64,000 bases of DNA from Pseudomonas sp. ANT_H4 (GTDB taxonomy: Bacteria; Pseudomonadota; Gammaproteobacteria; Pseudomonadales; Pseudomonadaceae). Of this stretch, positions 35,241 to 43,979 are shown piece by piece. The stretch lies in the NCBI RefSeq assembly GCF_008369295.1, contig NZ_VOBG01000004.1:186001-250000 (forward strand), given 5' to 3'. A program made the position numbers and the translations under genes. Every line of letters begins with the position of its first letter. Position 1 is the stretch's first letter. Under the pieces are notes generated by a model, which worked only from the letters and a program-made list of their open reading frames with translations, was not told where the DNA came from and ran no database searches.

Positions 35241-37385
35241 TCAGAACGTCGCACCCTGCGCCGCTTTTTCCAGCAACAAGGCCGGCGGCGAAAACCGCTC
35301 GCCATATTGCTCGGCCAGGTAACGCGCCCGCGCAACAAAGTCGTTCAGTCCATATTGATTAATGAACTGTAATGCCCCGCCACTCCAGGCCGCAAAACCA
35401 ATACCAAAAATCGAACCGACGTTGGCATCGGCGGTGGACATCAGTACGCCTTCCTCCACGCACCGCACCGTCTCGATGGCCTGGATAAACAGCAGTCGGT
35501 CCCGCACATCCTGGGACGAAATCTGCTGGTCAGCTTTCTCGAAACGACTTTTCAGCTCCGGCCACAAATGTTTTTGCCCTCCGCTGGGGTATTCGTAAAA
35601 ACCGCCGCCGGCTGCCTTGCCAGGCCGCTTGTATTCATTGAGCAACAGATCAATCACGGCGAACGCCGGATGCTGAGGCATTGTTTTACCTTCGGCCTGC
35701 AGGTCCTTGGCCGTCTGCTGACGGATATGGCTCATCAGGCTGAGGGAAACCTCGTCGGAAATCGCCAGCGGGCCAACGGGCATGCCGGCCTTACGCGCCT
35801 CAGTCTCGATCATCGGCGCGGCCACGCCTTCACCGAGCATGGTGATGCCTTCGTTGGTGAAGGTGCCAAACACACGCGAGGTAAAGAAGCCGCGACTGTC
35901 GTTGACCACGATCGGGGTTTTCTTGATCTGCAGTACGAAATCGAAACCTCGGGCCAGGGTTTCGTCGCTGGTATTGGCGCCCTTGATGATCTCTACCAGA
36001 GACATTTTTTCCACCGGGCTGAAGAAGTGCAAACCGATGAACTTGCCCTGGTCCGGCACCGCTTTGGCCAAGCCACCGATGGGCAAGGTGGAAGTATTTG
36101 AGGCGATCACCGCGTCGGCACCGACAACCCGTTGCGCGGCGGCCGAGACCTTGGCCTTAAGGTCTCGGTCTTCAAATACCGCTTCAATGACCAGGTCGCA
36201 GCCGGCAAGGTCGGCATCGAGCTCTGCAGGATGAATCCGCGCCAGCGTGCTTTCTCGCTGCTCGGCGGTCAGTTGCCCACGGCTGACCTTCTTGTCCAGC
36301 AGCGCTGCAGAATGAGCCTTGCCCTTCTCTGCCGCGGCCAGGTTGACGTCCTTAAGCACCACCTCGATCCCGGCACAAGCGCTGGCGTAGGCGATCCCCG
36401 CGCCCATCATCCCGGCGCCGAGTATGCCGACCTTGCGTGTGACGTATGGAGCGAAGCCTTGTGGTCGCGAACCGCCAGCGTTGATTTCATTGAGCTGGAA
36501 CCAGAAGGTGCCGATCATGTTTTTCGCCACCTGGCCAGTGGTCAGCTCCGTGAAGTAGCGGGTCTCGATCAACTGCGCGGTGTCGAAATCAACCTGGGCG
36601 CCCTCCACGGCGGCGCAGAGAATTTTCTCCGGAGCCGGGAAACAACCATTGGTTTTGCTGCGCAGAATCGATGGGGCGATGGCGAGCATTTGCGCGACTT
36701 TCGGGCTCGACGGCGTACCGCCGGGGATCTGGTAGCCGCTGACGTCCCAACGCTGTTTGGCCGTCGGGTTGGCGAGTATCCAGGCCCGGGACTTGGCCAG
36801 CAGCTCGGCGCGATCCGTCGCCAGCTCGTCGATCAATCCAGCTTGCAAGGCCTGTTGCGGCGTGACTTTTTTGCCCTCCAGCAAGTAGGGCAAGGCTTTC
36901 TCCAAGCCCAGCATGCGCACCATCCGCACCACTGCGCCACCGCCCGGCAGCAGGCCGAGGGTGACTTCCGGCAAGCCTATCTGTACCGACTTGTGGTCCA
37001 GCGCCACGCGGTGCTGGCACGCCAGGCAAATCTCCCAGCCACCGCCAAGGGCCGCGCCGTTGATGGCCGCCACCACTGGTTTGCCAAGAGTCTCCAGGGT
37101 GCGCAGTTGCGCCTTCAACCCCAGGACCATGTCGTAGAAGGCCTTGGCGTGGGGCTTTTCAATCTTGATCAATTCAGTGAGGTCGCCGCCGGCAAAGAAG
37201 GTCTTTTTCGCCGAGGTGATGATCACTCCGGCAATCGAATCCTTTTCCGCTTCCAGGCGTGCGACGGTGGCGGCCATGGCTTCGCGGTACACCGCATTCA
37301 TGGTGTTGGCGCTCTGGCCCGGCATGTCCATGGTCAGCACCACAATCTGGTCCTGGCCTTTTTCGTAACGAATGGCATCGGTCAT
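35241..37385 (-). CDS. Bifunctional enoyl-CoA hydratase / 3-hydroxyacyl-CoA dehydrogenase (FadB/FadJ-like)
   Basis: A 714-residue beta-oxidation enzyme. The N-terminal crotonase domain (about 1-200) contains KTFFAGGDLTELIK and the GAALGGGWEICLACQHRVAL block. A linker is followed by the NAD-binding motif VGILGAGMMGAGIAYA (near residue 317) and two C-terminal 3-hydroxyacyl-CoA dehydrogenase domains with SNTSTLPI and GLHFFSPVEKM. ATG at 37385 has AAGGA before it; the frame stays open upstream only within the overlapping thiolase gene. The thiolase gene lies 16 bp upstream. The pair matches the second FadBA-like operon of Pseudomonas. Confidence 0.92.
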   Translation of the reverse strand: MTDAIRYEKGQDQIVVLTMDMPGQSANTMNAVYREAMAATVARLEAEKDSIAGVIITSAKKTFFAGGDLTELIKIEKPHAKAFYDMVLGLKAQLRTLETLGKPVVAAINGAALGGGWEICLACQHRVALDHKSVQIGLPEVTLGLLPGGGAVVRMVRMLGLEKALPYLLEGKKVTPQQALQAGLIDELATDRAELLAKSRAWILANPTAKQRWDVSGYQIPGGTPSSPKVAQMLAIAPSILRSKTNGCFPAPEKILCAAVEGAQVDFDTAQLIETRYFTELTTGQVAKNMIGTFWFQLNEINAGGSRPQGFAPYVTRKVGILGAGMMGAGIAYASACAGIEVVLKDVNLAAAEKGKAHSAALLDKKVSRGQLTAEQRESTLARIHPAELDADLAGCDLVIEAVFEDRDLKAKVSAAAQRVVGADAVIASNTSTLPIGGLAKAVPDQGKFIGLHFFSPVEKMSLVEIIKGANTSDETLARGFDFVLQIKKTPIVVNDSRGFFTSRVFGTFTNEGITMLGEGVAAPMIETEARKAGMPVGPLAISDEVSLSLMSHIRQQTAKDLQAEGKTMPQHPAFAVIDLLLNEYKRPGKAAGGGFYEYPSGGQKHLWPELKSRFEKADQQISSQDVRDRLLFIQAIETVRCVEEGVLMSTADANVGSIFGIGFAAWSGGALQFINQYGLNDFVARARYLAEQYGERFSPPALLLEKAAQGATF

Positions 37386-37401
37386 GACAAATTCCTTAGG
37401 C

Positions 37402-38607
37402 TCAGAGGCGTTCGATAATGGTAGCGATACCCATGCCGCCGCCCACGCACAGGGTGGCCAGGCCATAACGCTGCTGGCGCACCTCCAGTTCGTCGAGCAG
37501 GGTGCCGAGGATCGCGCAACCCGTCGCGCCCAGGGGATGGCCCATGGCGATGGAGCCGCCATTAACGTTGACCCGCGCGGCGTCGATGCCCATGTCCTTG
37601 ATGAACTTGAGCACCACCGAGGCAAAGGCTTCGTTGACCTCAAAGAGGTCGATGTCTTCAACCCGCAAGCCGGCCTTGGCCAGGGCTTTGCGGGTGGCAG
37701 GCGCTGGGCCGGTGAGCATGATGGTCGGATCGGTGCTGGTCACCGCCGTGGCGACGATTCGCGCCCGTGGTTGCAGGCCCAATTCGCGACCCTTGGCTTC
37801 GGAGCCGATCAGCATTAACGCAGCGCCGTCAACGATTCCGGAGCTGTTGCCCGGTGTGTGCACATGGTTGATGCGTTCCACATGGCTGTAGACCCGCAAC
37901 GCGGTGGCGTCGAAACCCATCTGGCCCATCATTTCGAAACTGGGCTTGAGCTTGCCCAAGCCCTCCAGGGTGGAGTCGGCGCGAATGAACTCGTCCTGAT
38001 CCAGCAGCACGATGCCGTTTTGGTCTTGCACCGCAATAAGCGATTTTTTGAAGGAGCCGTCCGAACGTGCCCTCGCCGCTTTCTGCTGGGAGTGCAAGGC
38101 AAAGCCGTCGACATCCTCACGGCTGAAGCCTTCCAAGGTCGCTATCAGGTCAGCACCGATGCCTTGAGGCGTGAAGTGGCTGTGCAAGTTGGTTTGCGGG
38201 TCCAGCACCCAGGCGCCACCGTCGCTGCCCATGGGCACACGAGACATGGACTCAACGCCGCCGACCACCACCAGGTCTTCGAAACCGGAGCGCACTTTCA
38301 TCGCCCCGAGGTTGACCGCTTCCAGGCCGGACGCACAAAAACGGTTGATCTGCACACCGGCGACGCTGACGTCCCAGTCAGCCACCAGCGCGGCGGTCTT
38401 GGCGATGTCCGCGCCCTGGTCCCCCACCGGAGTGACGCAGCCAAGGACGATGTCATCCACCTGCCGAGTGTCGAGGCCTGTGCGCTGCTGCAGCGCCGCC
38501 AGCAACCCGGCCACCAAGTTCACCGGCTTGACACTGTGCAAGGCGCCATCGGCCTTGCCTTTGCCCCGGGGCGTGCGTATCGCATCAAAGATCAAAGCTT
38601 GGGTCAT
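37402..38607 (-). CDS. Acetyl-CoA acetyltransferase / 3-ketoacyl-CoA thiolase
   Basis: A 401-residue thiolase. The nucleophilic cysteine lies in [12 protein letters not shown] (near residue 90), the catalytic histidine in [14 protein letters not shown], and the second cysteine in LCVGGGMG at the C-terminus. GAGGA precedes ATG 38607. It is the first gene of a two-gene operon with the FadB-like enzyme. Together they perform three steps of a beta-oxidation cycle, for fatty acids or branched or aromatic acyl-CoAs. Confidence 0.92.
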   Translation of the reverse strand: MTQALIFDAIRTPRGKGKADGALHSVKPVNLVAGLLAALQQRTGLDTRQVDDIVLGCVTPVGDQGADIAKTAALVADWDVSVAGVQINRFCASGLEAVNLGAMKVRSGFEDLVVVGGVESMSRVPMGSDGGAWVLDPQTNLHSHFTPQGIGADLIATLEGFSREDVDGFALHSQQKAARARSDGSFKKSLIAVQDQNGIVLLDQDEFIRADSTLEGLGKLKPSFEMMGQMGFDATALRVYSHVERINHVHTPGNSSGIVDGAALMLIGSEAKGRELGLQPRARIVATAVTSTDPTIMLTGPAPATRKALAKAGLRVEDIDLFEVNEAFASVVLKFIKDMGIDAARVNVNGGSIAMGHPLGATGCAILGTLLDELEVRQQRYGLATLCVGGGMGIATIIERL

Positions 38608-39031
38608 GTCGTCCTCGAACCGCTGTGCAATGAAGCTCTCAAAGACGAGAGCCGACCGTGCTCTTACCTTAGGCGCAGAAGCGTTGTATTCAATGACCGA
38701 AGCGCTCATTGACCTTGACGCGCACGCTCAGACGAACGGTAGGAGGCTAATGGAAACCCCTGATTAATCGTTTTAGCTGTCTAGCCAAGGGGCTGCCGCC
38801 GAGCTGGCAATATGCCTCATGCATTTTTTAGAGGATTTTCATATCGGTTGATATTAAAGGGATCTAAGCCACGGACAACGAGGGCTCTAAGGTTGAATTT
38901 GTAGGAGCTTTAAAAGGTGGCTACCGGGTTTTGCTGGGGCACCTGTAAGAAAAGCGACATGTTCGACCTTCATAGTGAAATGTACCGGCACGCATTTGAC
39001 GCTCAGGAATAACAACAAAAGGCAGTCAGCC
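38608..39031. other. Intergenic region upstream of the thiolase operon
   Basis: This 424-base gap separates the divergent thiolase operon and a 31-codon gene. It must hold the thiolase promoter, but no clear PsrA-type box or terminator was seen. A five-codon frame with a good AGGAGG site lies at 38750-38767 but cannot be supported as a gene. Confidence 0.5.
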
Positions 39032-39127
39032 ATGTTCAAACAATCGAAAGTACGTCAGGCGGGACTCATTCTTTTCGCCACCACCCTGATTCTGATTTTG
39101 CCCAATCTGACCAAGATCATTGGGTGA
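39032..39127 (+). CDS. 31-residue hydrophobic peptide
   Basis: A short frame from ATG 39032 to TGA 39127, preceded by AAAGG at good spacing (39018-39022). The product has a basic start (MFKQSKVRQAG), one hydrophobic helix (LILFATTLILILP) and the tail NLTKIIG. It reads as a single-pass inner membrane peptide with a positive N-terminus. The function is unknown and no neighbour suggests one. Confidence 0.55.
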   Translation: MFKQSKVRQAGLILFATTLILILPNLTKIIG

Positions 39128-39327
39128 CTGATTCATTCTCCACCTGTGCCCATACAGCACCAGGCATGCAGCCTTTGGCAGCACCTACCGGGAAATTGCG
39201 TACAGCTGTCCCGTCGTAGGGGCTGTCTTTTTGCGTACTGATTGTTTGTGGTTTTCCGGTATCGTTAGCCACGGTTTCGGCCTTGGGAAGTCAGGCCGGT
39301 TAACAGTGAGCTATCGCGGGCCAGCCC

Positions 39328-40128
39328 TTGAAATACATCATCGCCTTCTTGACCCTGCTGCTGGCCTTGCCTGCCTCTGCTGCGCAGTTGACCATCGAGT
39401 TGGATCACACCAGCAAAATCTGGCAAACCGCTGATTTGCTCAAACACCCGGCTGCGCAAACGGTACAGATCGCCTATGACGTTTCCTACAAGCGCGCCAT
39501 GACCTATCGTGCGGTTCCGCTGGCAGTTTTGCTTGCAGGTGTACAACCTGAAAACCATCTGCAGGCAGTGGCCCTCGACGGCTTTGCCGCGGAGCTGACG
39601 GCGGCTCCCCTGCTTGAAAAAACCGGCAGCCGGGCCTGGCTGGCGGTGGAAGATCCGGCTCACCCGTGGCCAGCACTGGCAGCTGACAAACCTGGCGCCG
39701 GACCGTTTTATCTGGTCTGGACTAACCCGCAAGCGGGCCATATCAGCCCCGAGCAATGGCCGTTTCAGATCTCTGGAATCAAACAGCTGAAGACAGTTGC
39801 CGAACGTTTCCCGGCATTGTTGCCAGATCCCAAGCTGGCGGCGGATGACCCGATCAACCGGGGGTTTGCGCTGTTTCAGAAAAATTGCCTGGCCTGCCAT
39901 CGGCTCAATGGTGCCGGTGATGCCCATGTCGGGCCAGATCTGAATATCCCCTACAGCCCGATCGAGTACTTCAGCGGTGATTTCCTCAAGCGCTACATTC
40001 GTGATCCACAGAGCATGAGGCATTGGCCCCAGGCGAAGATGCCAGCGTTTGCGGCCAGTGTGTTGCCAGACAGCGAGCTGGATTTGCTGGTGAGGTATTT
40101 GAAGCATATGGCAGGGCGTAAGCAGTAG
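39328..40128 (+). CDS. Periplasmic c-type cytochrome with an N-terminal extra domain
   Basis: A 266-residue exported protein with a signal peptide (MKYIIAFLTLLLALPASAA). Residues about 20-160 form a domain without heme. Its PLAVLLAGV, LDGFAAELTA and GPFYLVW blocks recall the oxidoreductase molybdopterin-binding fold (inference). The C-terminal cytochrome c has the heme motif CLACH (187-191) and a probable axial methionine in KMPAF (M238). It is probably a periplasmic electron carrier. It stands alone before a REPIN. Confidence 0.82.
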   Translation: MKYIIAFLTLLLALPASAAQLTIELDHTSKIWQTADLLKHPAAQTVQIAYDVSYKRAMTYRAVPLAVLLAGVQPENHLQAVALDGFAAELTAAPLLEKTGSRAWLAVEDPAHPWPALAADKPGAGPFYLVWTNPQAGHISPEQWPFQISGIKQLKTVAERFPALLPDPKLAADDPINRGFALFQKNCLACHRLNGAGDAHVGPDLNIPYSPIEYFSGDFLKRYIRDPQSMRHWPQAKMPAFAASVLPDSELDLLVRYLKHMAGRKQ

Positions 40129-40165
40129 CCTTGAGGTGACTGGAAAGACCTTATCGCAGGAACCG

Positions 40166-40281
40166 CCGTAGCAGTTGCCGAGCTTTAGCGAGGCTACGTC
40201 GGCCGCACCACCGCCACCAGATCAGACCCCAACACTAGGTCGCTCCCGACGCCGCCTCGCTAAAGCTCGACAGCTTCTACG
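40166..40281. repeat. REPIN of the CGAGCTTTAGCGAGGC family
   Basis: Two inverse arms (CGAGCTTTAGCGAGGC at 40179-40194 and its complement GCCTCGCTAAAGCTCG at 40254-40269) share over 25 similar bases with flanks. It differs from the REP families at 9307, 13120 and 48136. It lies between convergent genes. Confidence 0.75.
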
Positions 40282-40354
40282 AAAAATAGCGGGGCTGCGC
40301 GATGTGTAAATACCTATGCTCATTGCAAGCAAGCATGCAATAGCAGGCTAAATC

Positions 40355-41158
40355 CTACTGCTGCTGCACCGAAAACATCGGCATTGGCGCCACAAACACC
40401 TTGGCATGCATCTGTTCATGGCCTCCGCCGCGCCGCATGCCGCGTACCGGGCAGGCATCCAGGTAATCCAACCCCACCGCCAGCTTCAAATGCCGCTCCG
40501 GCCGGGCCACTTGGTTGGTCACGTCGAAGCTGTACCAGGCTTCATCCAGCCAGGCTTCGGCCCAGGCGTGACTGGCCAGGTGCTCGCTGTCTTCGCTGTA
40601 CAAATATCCCGACACATACCGCGCCGGAACCCCCAGGCTGCGAGCGCAGGCCAAGAAGGCGTGGGTGTGATCCTGGCAAACGCCCGCACGACCGGCGAAG
40701 GCCTGGGCGGCACAGGTGTCGACTTCGGTGGCGCCCGGCGAGTAGGTCATGTACTGGTTGAGAGCATGCATCAGGTCGATCAAAGCGCTGCGATCTCGAC
40801 GCTTTTGGCACTGCTTTTCGGCAAAGCTGCGCAGCGCTTCGTCAGGTTCCGTCAAGCGGGTGCAACGCAGGAACGGAAACGCCGATTGGCTCTCATGCTC
40901 GGCCTCACGTAACTCGTCGATATCCACCTGGCCACGGGCGCAGATGATGATGGCTTCGTGGGGTTCATCCAGGGTCAGTACATGCAGGATATTGCCGAAC
41001 GGGTCCAATTGCGCTCGCACCGGGCGCGGCAGGTCCAGTTGCCAGCTGAGTACATGCTGGCGCTCGCTGTCGTGGGGCGTCAGGCGCAGATACTGGATGC
41101 TGGCACGTACCTGGTCTTCGTAGTGGTAGGTGGTTTCGTGGCTGATGGAGAGTCTCAT
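40355..41158 (-). CDS. Transglutaminase-like cysteine peptidase
   Basis: A 267-residue cytoplasmic protein with an N-terminal beta domain (MRLSISHETTYHYEDQV) followed by a transglutaminase core. A full catalytic triad is visible: cysteine in GVCQDHTHAF, histidine in SHAWAEAW and aspartate in SFDVTN. It is the last gene of an ATP-grasp / alpha-E / transglutaminase operon and overlaps the alpha-E gene by ATGA. In related operons it has been proposed to cut peptides or isopeptides made by the ATP-grasp enzyme. Confidence 0.87.
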   Translation of the reverse strand: MRLSISHETTYHYEDQVRASIQYLRLTPHDSERQHVLSWQLDLPRPVRAQLDPFGNILHVLTLDEPHEAIIICARGQVDIDELREAEHESQSAFPFLRCTRLTEPDEALRSFAEKQCQKRRDRSALIDLMHALNQYMTYSPGATEVDTCAAQAFAGRAGVCQDHTHAFLACARSLGVPARYVSGYLYSEDSEHLASHAWAEAWLDEAWYSFDVTNQVARPERHLKLAVGLDYLDACPVRGMRRGGGHEQMHAKVFVAPMPMFSVQQQ

Positions 41159-42105
41159 GCCGCCTCCAGATAGGAACTGTGAATAGCGTTACCCAACTGG
41201 CGCACCAGCGGGATGAAGTCGGTCAGCCAGGCGTGCAGGCCTTCCTCCAGGATTTCGTCGATCGCAGTAAAGCGCAGGCGTGCGTCCATCTCGGCGGCCA
41301 AGCGCTGGGCCGGACGACCGTTGATACCCGGCAGGCTGGCGAGGATCTGATCGATCTCCTCGCTGCAAGCCCGTAGCGAACGCGGAACGTCGGCCCGCAA
41401 CAGCAGCAACTCAGCCACCTGTCGGGCACCCGGAGCATCGCGGTAAATCTCGGTATAGGCCTCGAACGACGATAAGGCCCGCAGCAGCGCGCTCCACTGG
41501 TAATAGGCGTGAGCAGTGCCATCGATGACGGCTTCGGCCTGATCGCCGGCCATTTCATATCGAGCGTCCAGCAAGCGCAGGGTGTTGTCAGCCCGTTCGA
41601 TAAAGGTGCCCAGGCGAATAAAACGGAAGGCGTCGTTGCGCATGATGGTGCCGTAGGTGGCGCCGCGGAACAGGTGGGAGCGCTCCTTGACCCACTCGCA
41701 GAAACGGCTCATGCCATAGCGGCTCAAGCCCTGCTGGGCAATACCGCGAATCTCCAGCCAGGTGGCGTTGATGTTTTCCCACATGTCAGCGGTGATTCGC
41801 CCACGCACGGCATGGGCGCTGGCCCGGGCGGCACCGAGGCAGCTGTAGATACTCGCCGGGTTGGCGGCATCCAGAGCAAAAAAGTGCAGCAGGCGCTCGG
41901 CATGCAGTTCGCCGTGGCGCTCGCGATAATCGTCCAGGGTGCCGGTGATCAACAGCGGCATCGCCAGTTCGTGCAGGCCATCGCCGCGCCCATCCTGGGG
42001 CATCAGCGACAGCGAATAACTGACATCAAGCATCCGTGCGAGGTTTTCCGCGCGCTCCAGGTAGCGTGACATCCAATACAAATCCGAGGCAGTTCGACTC
42101 AACAT
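41155..42105 (-). CDS. Alpha-E domain-containing protein
   Basis: A 316-residue all-helical protein with the family start MLSRTASDLYWMSRYLERAENLARMLDV and many conserved Glu and Arg residues in the helices. ATG at 42105 follows GAGGA and lies only 4 bp from the stop of the ATP-grasp gene. Alpha-E proteins are found almost only with circularly permuted ATP-grasp proteins and transglutaminases, as here. Their biochemical role is not known. Confidence 0.9.
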   Translation of the reverse strand: MLSRTASDLYWMSRYLERAENLARMLDVSYSLSLMPQDGRGDGLHELAMPLLITGTLDDYRERHGELHAERLLHFFALDAANPASIYSCLGAARASAHAVRGRITADMWENINATWLEIRGIAQQGLSRYGMSRFCEWVKERSHLFRGATYGTIMRNDAFRFIRLGTFIERADNTLRLLDARYEMAGDQAEAVIDGTAHAYYQWSALLRALSSFEAYTEIYRDAPGARQVAELLLLRADVPRSLRACSEEIDQILASLPGINGRPAQRLAAEMDARLRFTAIDEILEEGLHAWLTDFIPLVRQLGNAIHSSYLEAA

Positions 42106-42109
42106 GGCA

Positions 42110-43519
42110 TCAATCCTCAACCACCCAGGTGTCTTTGGTGCCGCCGCCCTGGGACGAGTTGACCACCAGCGAGCCTTCACGCAGCGCCACACGGGTCAGG
42201 CCGCCGGGTACCACGCGGGTTTCCTTGCCGGACAGCACGAACGGACGCAGGTCGATATGCCGGGGCGCAATGCCGTTTTCGACAAAGGTCGGGCAGGTGG
42301 ACAGGCACAAGGTCGGCTGGGCGATATAAGCGTGGGGTTTAGCCTTGATCCGCGCGCGGAAGGCTTCGATCTCTGCAGCGCTGGAGGTCGGGCCTACCAG
42401 CATGCCGTAGCCGCCGGAGCCTTGGGTTTCCTTGACTACCAGCTCAGGCAGGTTGGCCAGCACGTAGGACAATTCATCAGGTTTACGGCACTGGAAGGTC
42501 GGAACATTCTTCAGGATCGGCTCTTCATCCAAATAGAAACGGATCATGTCGGTGACAAAGGGGTACACCGACTTGTCATCCGCCACCCCAGTACCAATGG
42601 CGTTGGCCAGCACCACATTGCCCGAGCGGTAGGCCGCCAGCAGGCCCGGTACGCCAAGCATGGAGTCAGGATTGAAAGCCAGGGGGTCGAGGAAGGCGTC
42701 GTCGAGACGGCGATAGATCACGTCCACCGCTTTCGGCCCGTCGGTGGTGCGCATGAAAACACGGTCATCGCGCACAAACAGATCGGCGCCTTCCACCAAC
42801 TCGACGCCCATTTCCCGTGCGAGGAATGCATGTTCGAAGAACGCACTATTGAAGCGTCCCGGCGTTAGCACCACAACACTGGGGTTATCCAGCGGGCTGG
42901 AGCTTTTAAGGGTGTCGAGCAACAGGTTTGGATAATGATCTATCGGGGCAATACGCTGGGCGGCGAACAGTTCAGGGAACAGGCGCATCATCATCTTGCG
43001 GTCTTCGAGCATGTAGCTGACGCCGCTGGGGGTGCGCAGGTTGTCTTCGAGAACGTAGTAGGTGCCGTCGCCATCCCGTACCAGGTCGACCCCGGAGATG
43101 TGGGAATAGATATCGCGGTGCAGATCCAGGCCTTGCATCGCCAACTGATATTGCTCGTTGGCCAGCACTTGTTCGGCGGGAATAATCCCGGCCTTGATGA
43201 TCCGTTGTTCGTGGTACAGGTCGGCGAGAAACATGTTCAGCGCCTTGACCCGCTGGATGCAGCCGCGCTCGACAATTCGCCACTCACTGGCGGGAATGCT
43301 GCGGGGAATGGTATCGAAGGGAATCAGGCGCTCGGTGCCCTGCTCGTCACCGTACAGAGTGAAGGTGATTCCGGCGCGGTGAAACAGCAGATCGGCTTCG
43401 CGCCGGCGCTGGGCCAGCAGCTCCGTCGGGGTTTCGGCCAACCAGCGGGCGAATTCGCGGTAATGGGGGCGAACCAGCCCTGCCCCGTCGTACATCTCAT
43501 CATAATAAGTGCGGATCAT
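42110..43519 (-). CDS. Circularly permuted ATP-grasp protein
   Basis: A 469-residue enzyme starting MIRTYYDEMYDGAGLVRPHY. The circularly permuted ATP-grasp type 2 family is recognised by LEDNLRTPSGVSYMLEDR, the GRFNSAFFEH block and VVKETQGSGGYGMLVG, a nucleotide-binding loop now near the C-terminus. AAGGAG precedes ATG 43519. It heads the operon with alpha-E and transglutaminase genes. Such enzymes are predicted to form amide bonds in small peptides. The Anbu peptidase gene often linked to this trio is not adjacent. Confidence 0.9.
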   Translation of the reverse strand: MIRTYYDEMYDGAGLVRPHYREFARWLAETPTELLAQRRREADLLFHRAGITFTLYGDEQGTERLIPFDTIPRSIPASEWRIVERGCIQRVKALNMFLADLYHEQRIIKAGIIPAEQVLANEQYQLAMQGLDLHRDIYSHISGVDLVRDGDGTYYVLEDNLRTPSGVSYMLEDRKMMMRLFPELFAAQRIAPIDHYPNLLLDTLKSSSPLDNPSVVVLTPGRFNSAFFEHAFLAREMGVELVEGADLFVRDDRVFMRTTDGPKAVDVIYRRLDDAFLDPLAFNPDSMLGVPGLLAAYRSGNVVLANAIGTGVADDKSVYPFVTDMIRFYLDEEPILKNVPTFQCRKPDELSYVLANLPELVVKETQGSGGYGMLVGPTSSAAEIEAFRARIKAKPHAYIAQPTLCLSTCPTFVENGIAPRHIDLRPFVLSGKETRVVPGGLTRVALREGSLVVNSSQGGGTKDTWVVED

Positions 43520-43750
43520 GCCGAACTCCTTGTCACCCGGACGCAAGGGGTTATCGCAAGGCCCGTGCCAGCGGCATAAACACTTAAGTATCAATCAGTT
43601 GGGTAGAGCAATTAGTCACGCCGCACCGTCCCGGTGCAGAAAATGACCTAGCGTCGCCCGCGGTGCCTCATTGCGAAGCGAGCTTTTCCTATCACCAGCA
43701 TAGCCAGAGTTGATTTCACTGCCTGATAAACACTGGGGGATAATCGCCTC

Positions 43751-43882
43751 CACACGCTGAACAGGACACGTCCTACAGCTTCACCCATTGCCTCGCCGGT
43801 AACTTGGTACCTCATGTACCGACCGGTTCCCCTTCATGTCCGGTCTTCCCTTTTGGCCACCCTGCTCGGGTGGCCTTTTTTT
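43751..43882 (+). ncRNA. Candidate intergenic small RNA
   Basis: Three consecutive hairpins can be drawn on the plus strand: GGTAC/GTACC (43806-43820), GACCGG/CCGGTC (43821-43845) and the terminator GGCCACCC/GGGTGGCC (43855-43875) with seven T. A -10-like GATAAT at 43739-43744 suggests a 5' end near 43751, but the -35 is not clear, so the start is approximate. No gene on the plus strand explains this terminator. No known Pseudomonas small RNA was recognised. Confidence 0.45.
43855..43882 (+). terminator. Strong Rho-independent terminator without an upstream gene
   Basis: Perfect 8-bp stem GGCCACCC / GGGTGGCC, loop TGCTC, seven T. It faces plus while both flanking genes are on the minus strand. 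Confidence 0.85.
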
Positions 43883-43979
43883 GTGCAGGATATTTCCGAG
43901 AATGGCTTGAGGGTTTTCCGGGAGCAGAAACAAAATCGGCCGACCCAAAGGTCAGCCGATACGCTGTGTTGTTCATAAG

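Larger units (their letters stand above)
43520..43979. other. Intergenic region holding a candidate small RNA
   Basis: This 460-base gap lies between two minus-strand genes yet carries a strong plus-strand terminator (43855-43882) with two hairpins in front. No coding sequence is supported. It also includes the promoter region of the ATP-grasp operon near 43520-43620. Confidence 0.6.

Noticed and set aside
35568..38712. Several long plus-strand frames opposite the FadB-like and thiolase genes
   Set aside because: The minus-strand genes carry complete catalytic motifs. The plus frames are rich in His, Gln, Arg and Gly with no recognisable domain.
38750..38767. Five-codon frame after a perfect AGGAGG site
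   Set aside because: It is too short to support and is not followed by an attenuator-like structure. It may be chance.
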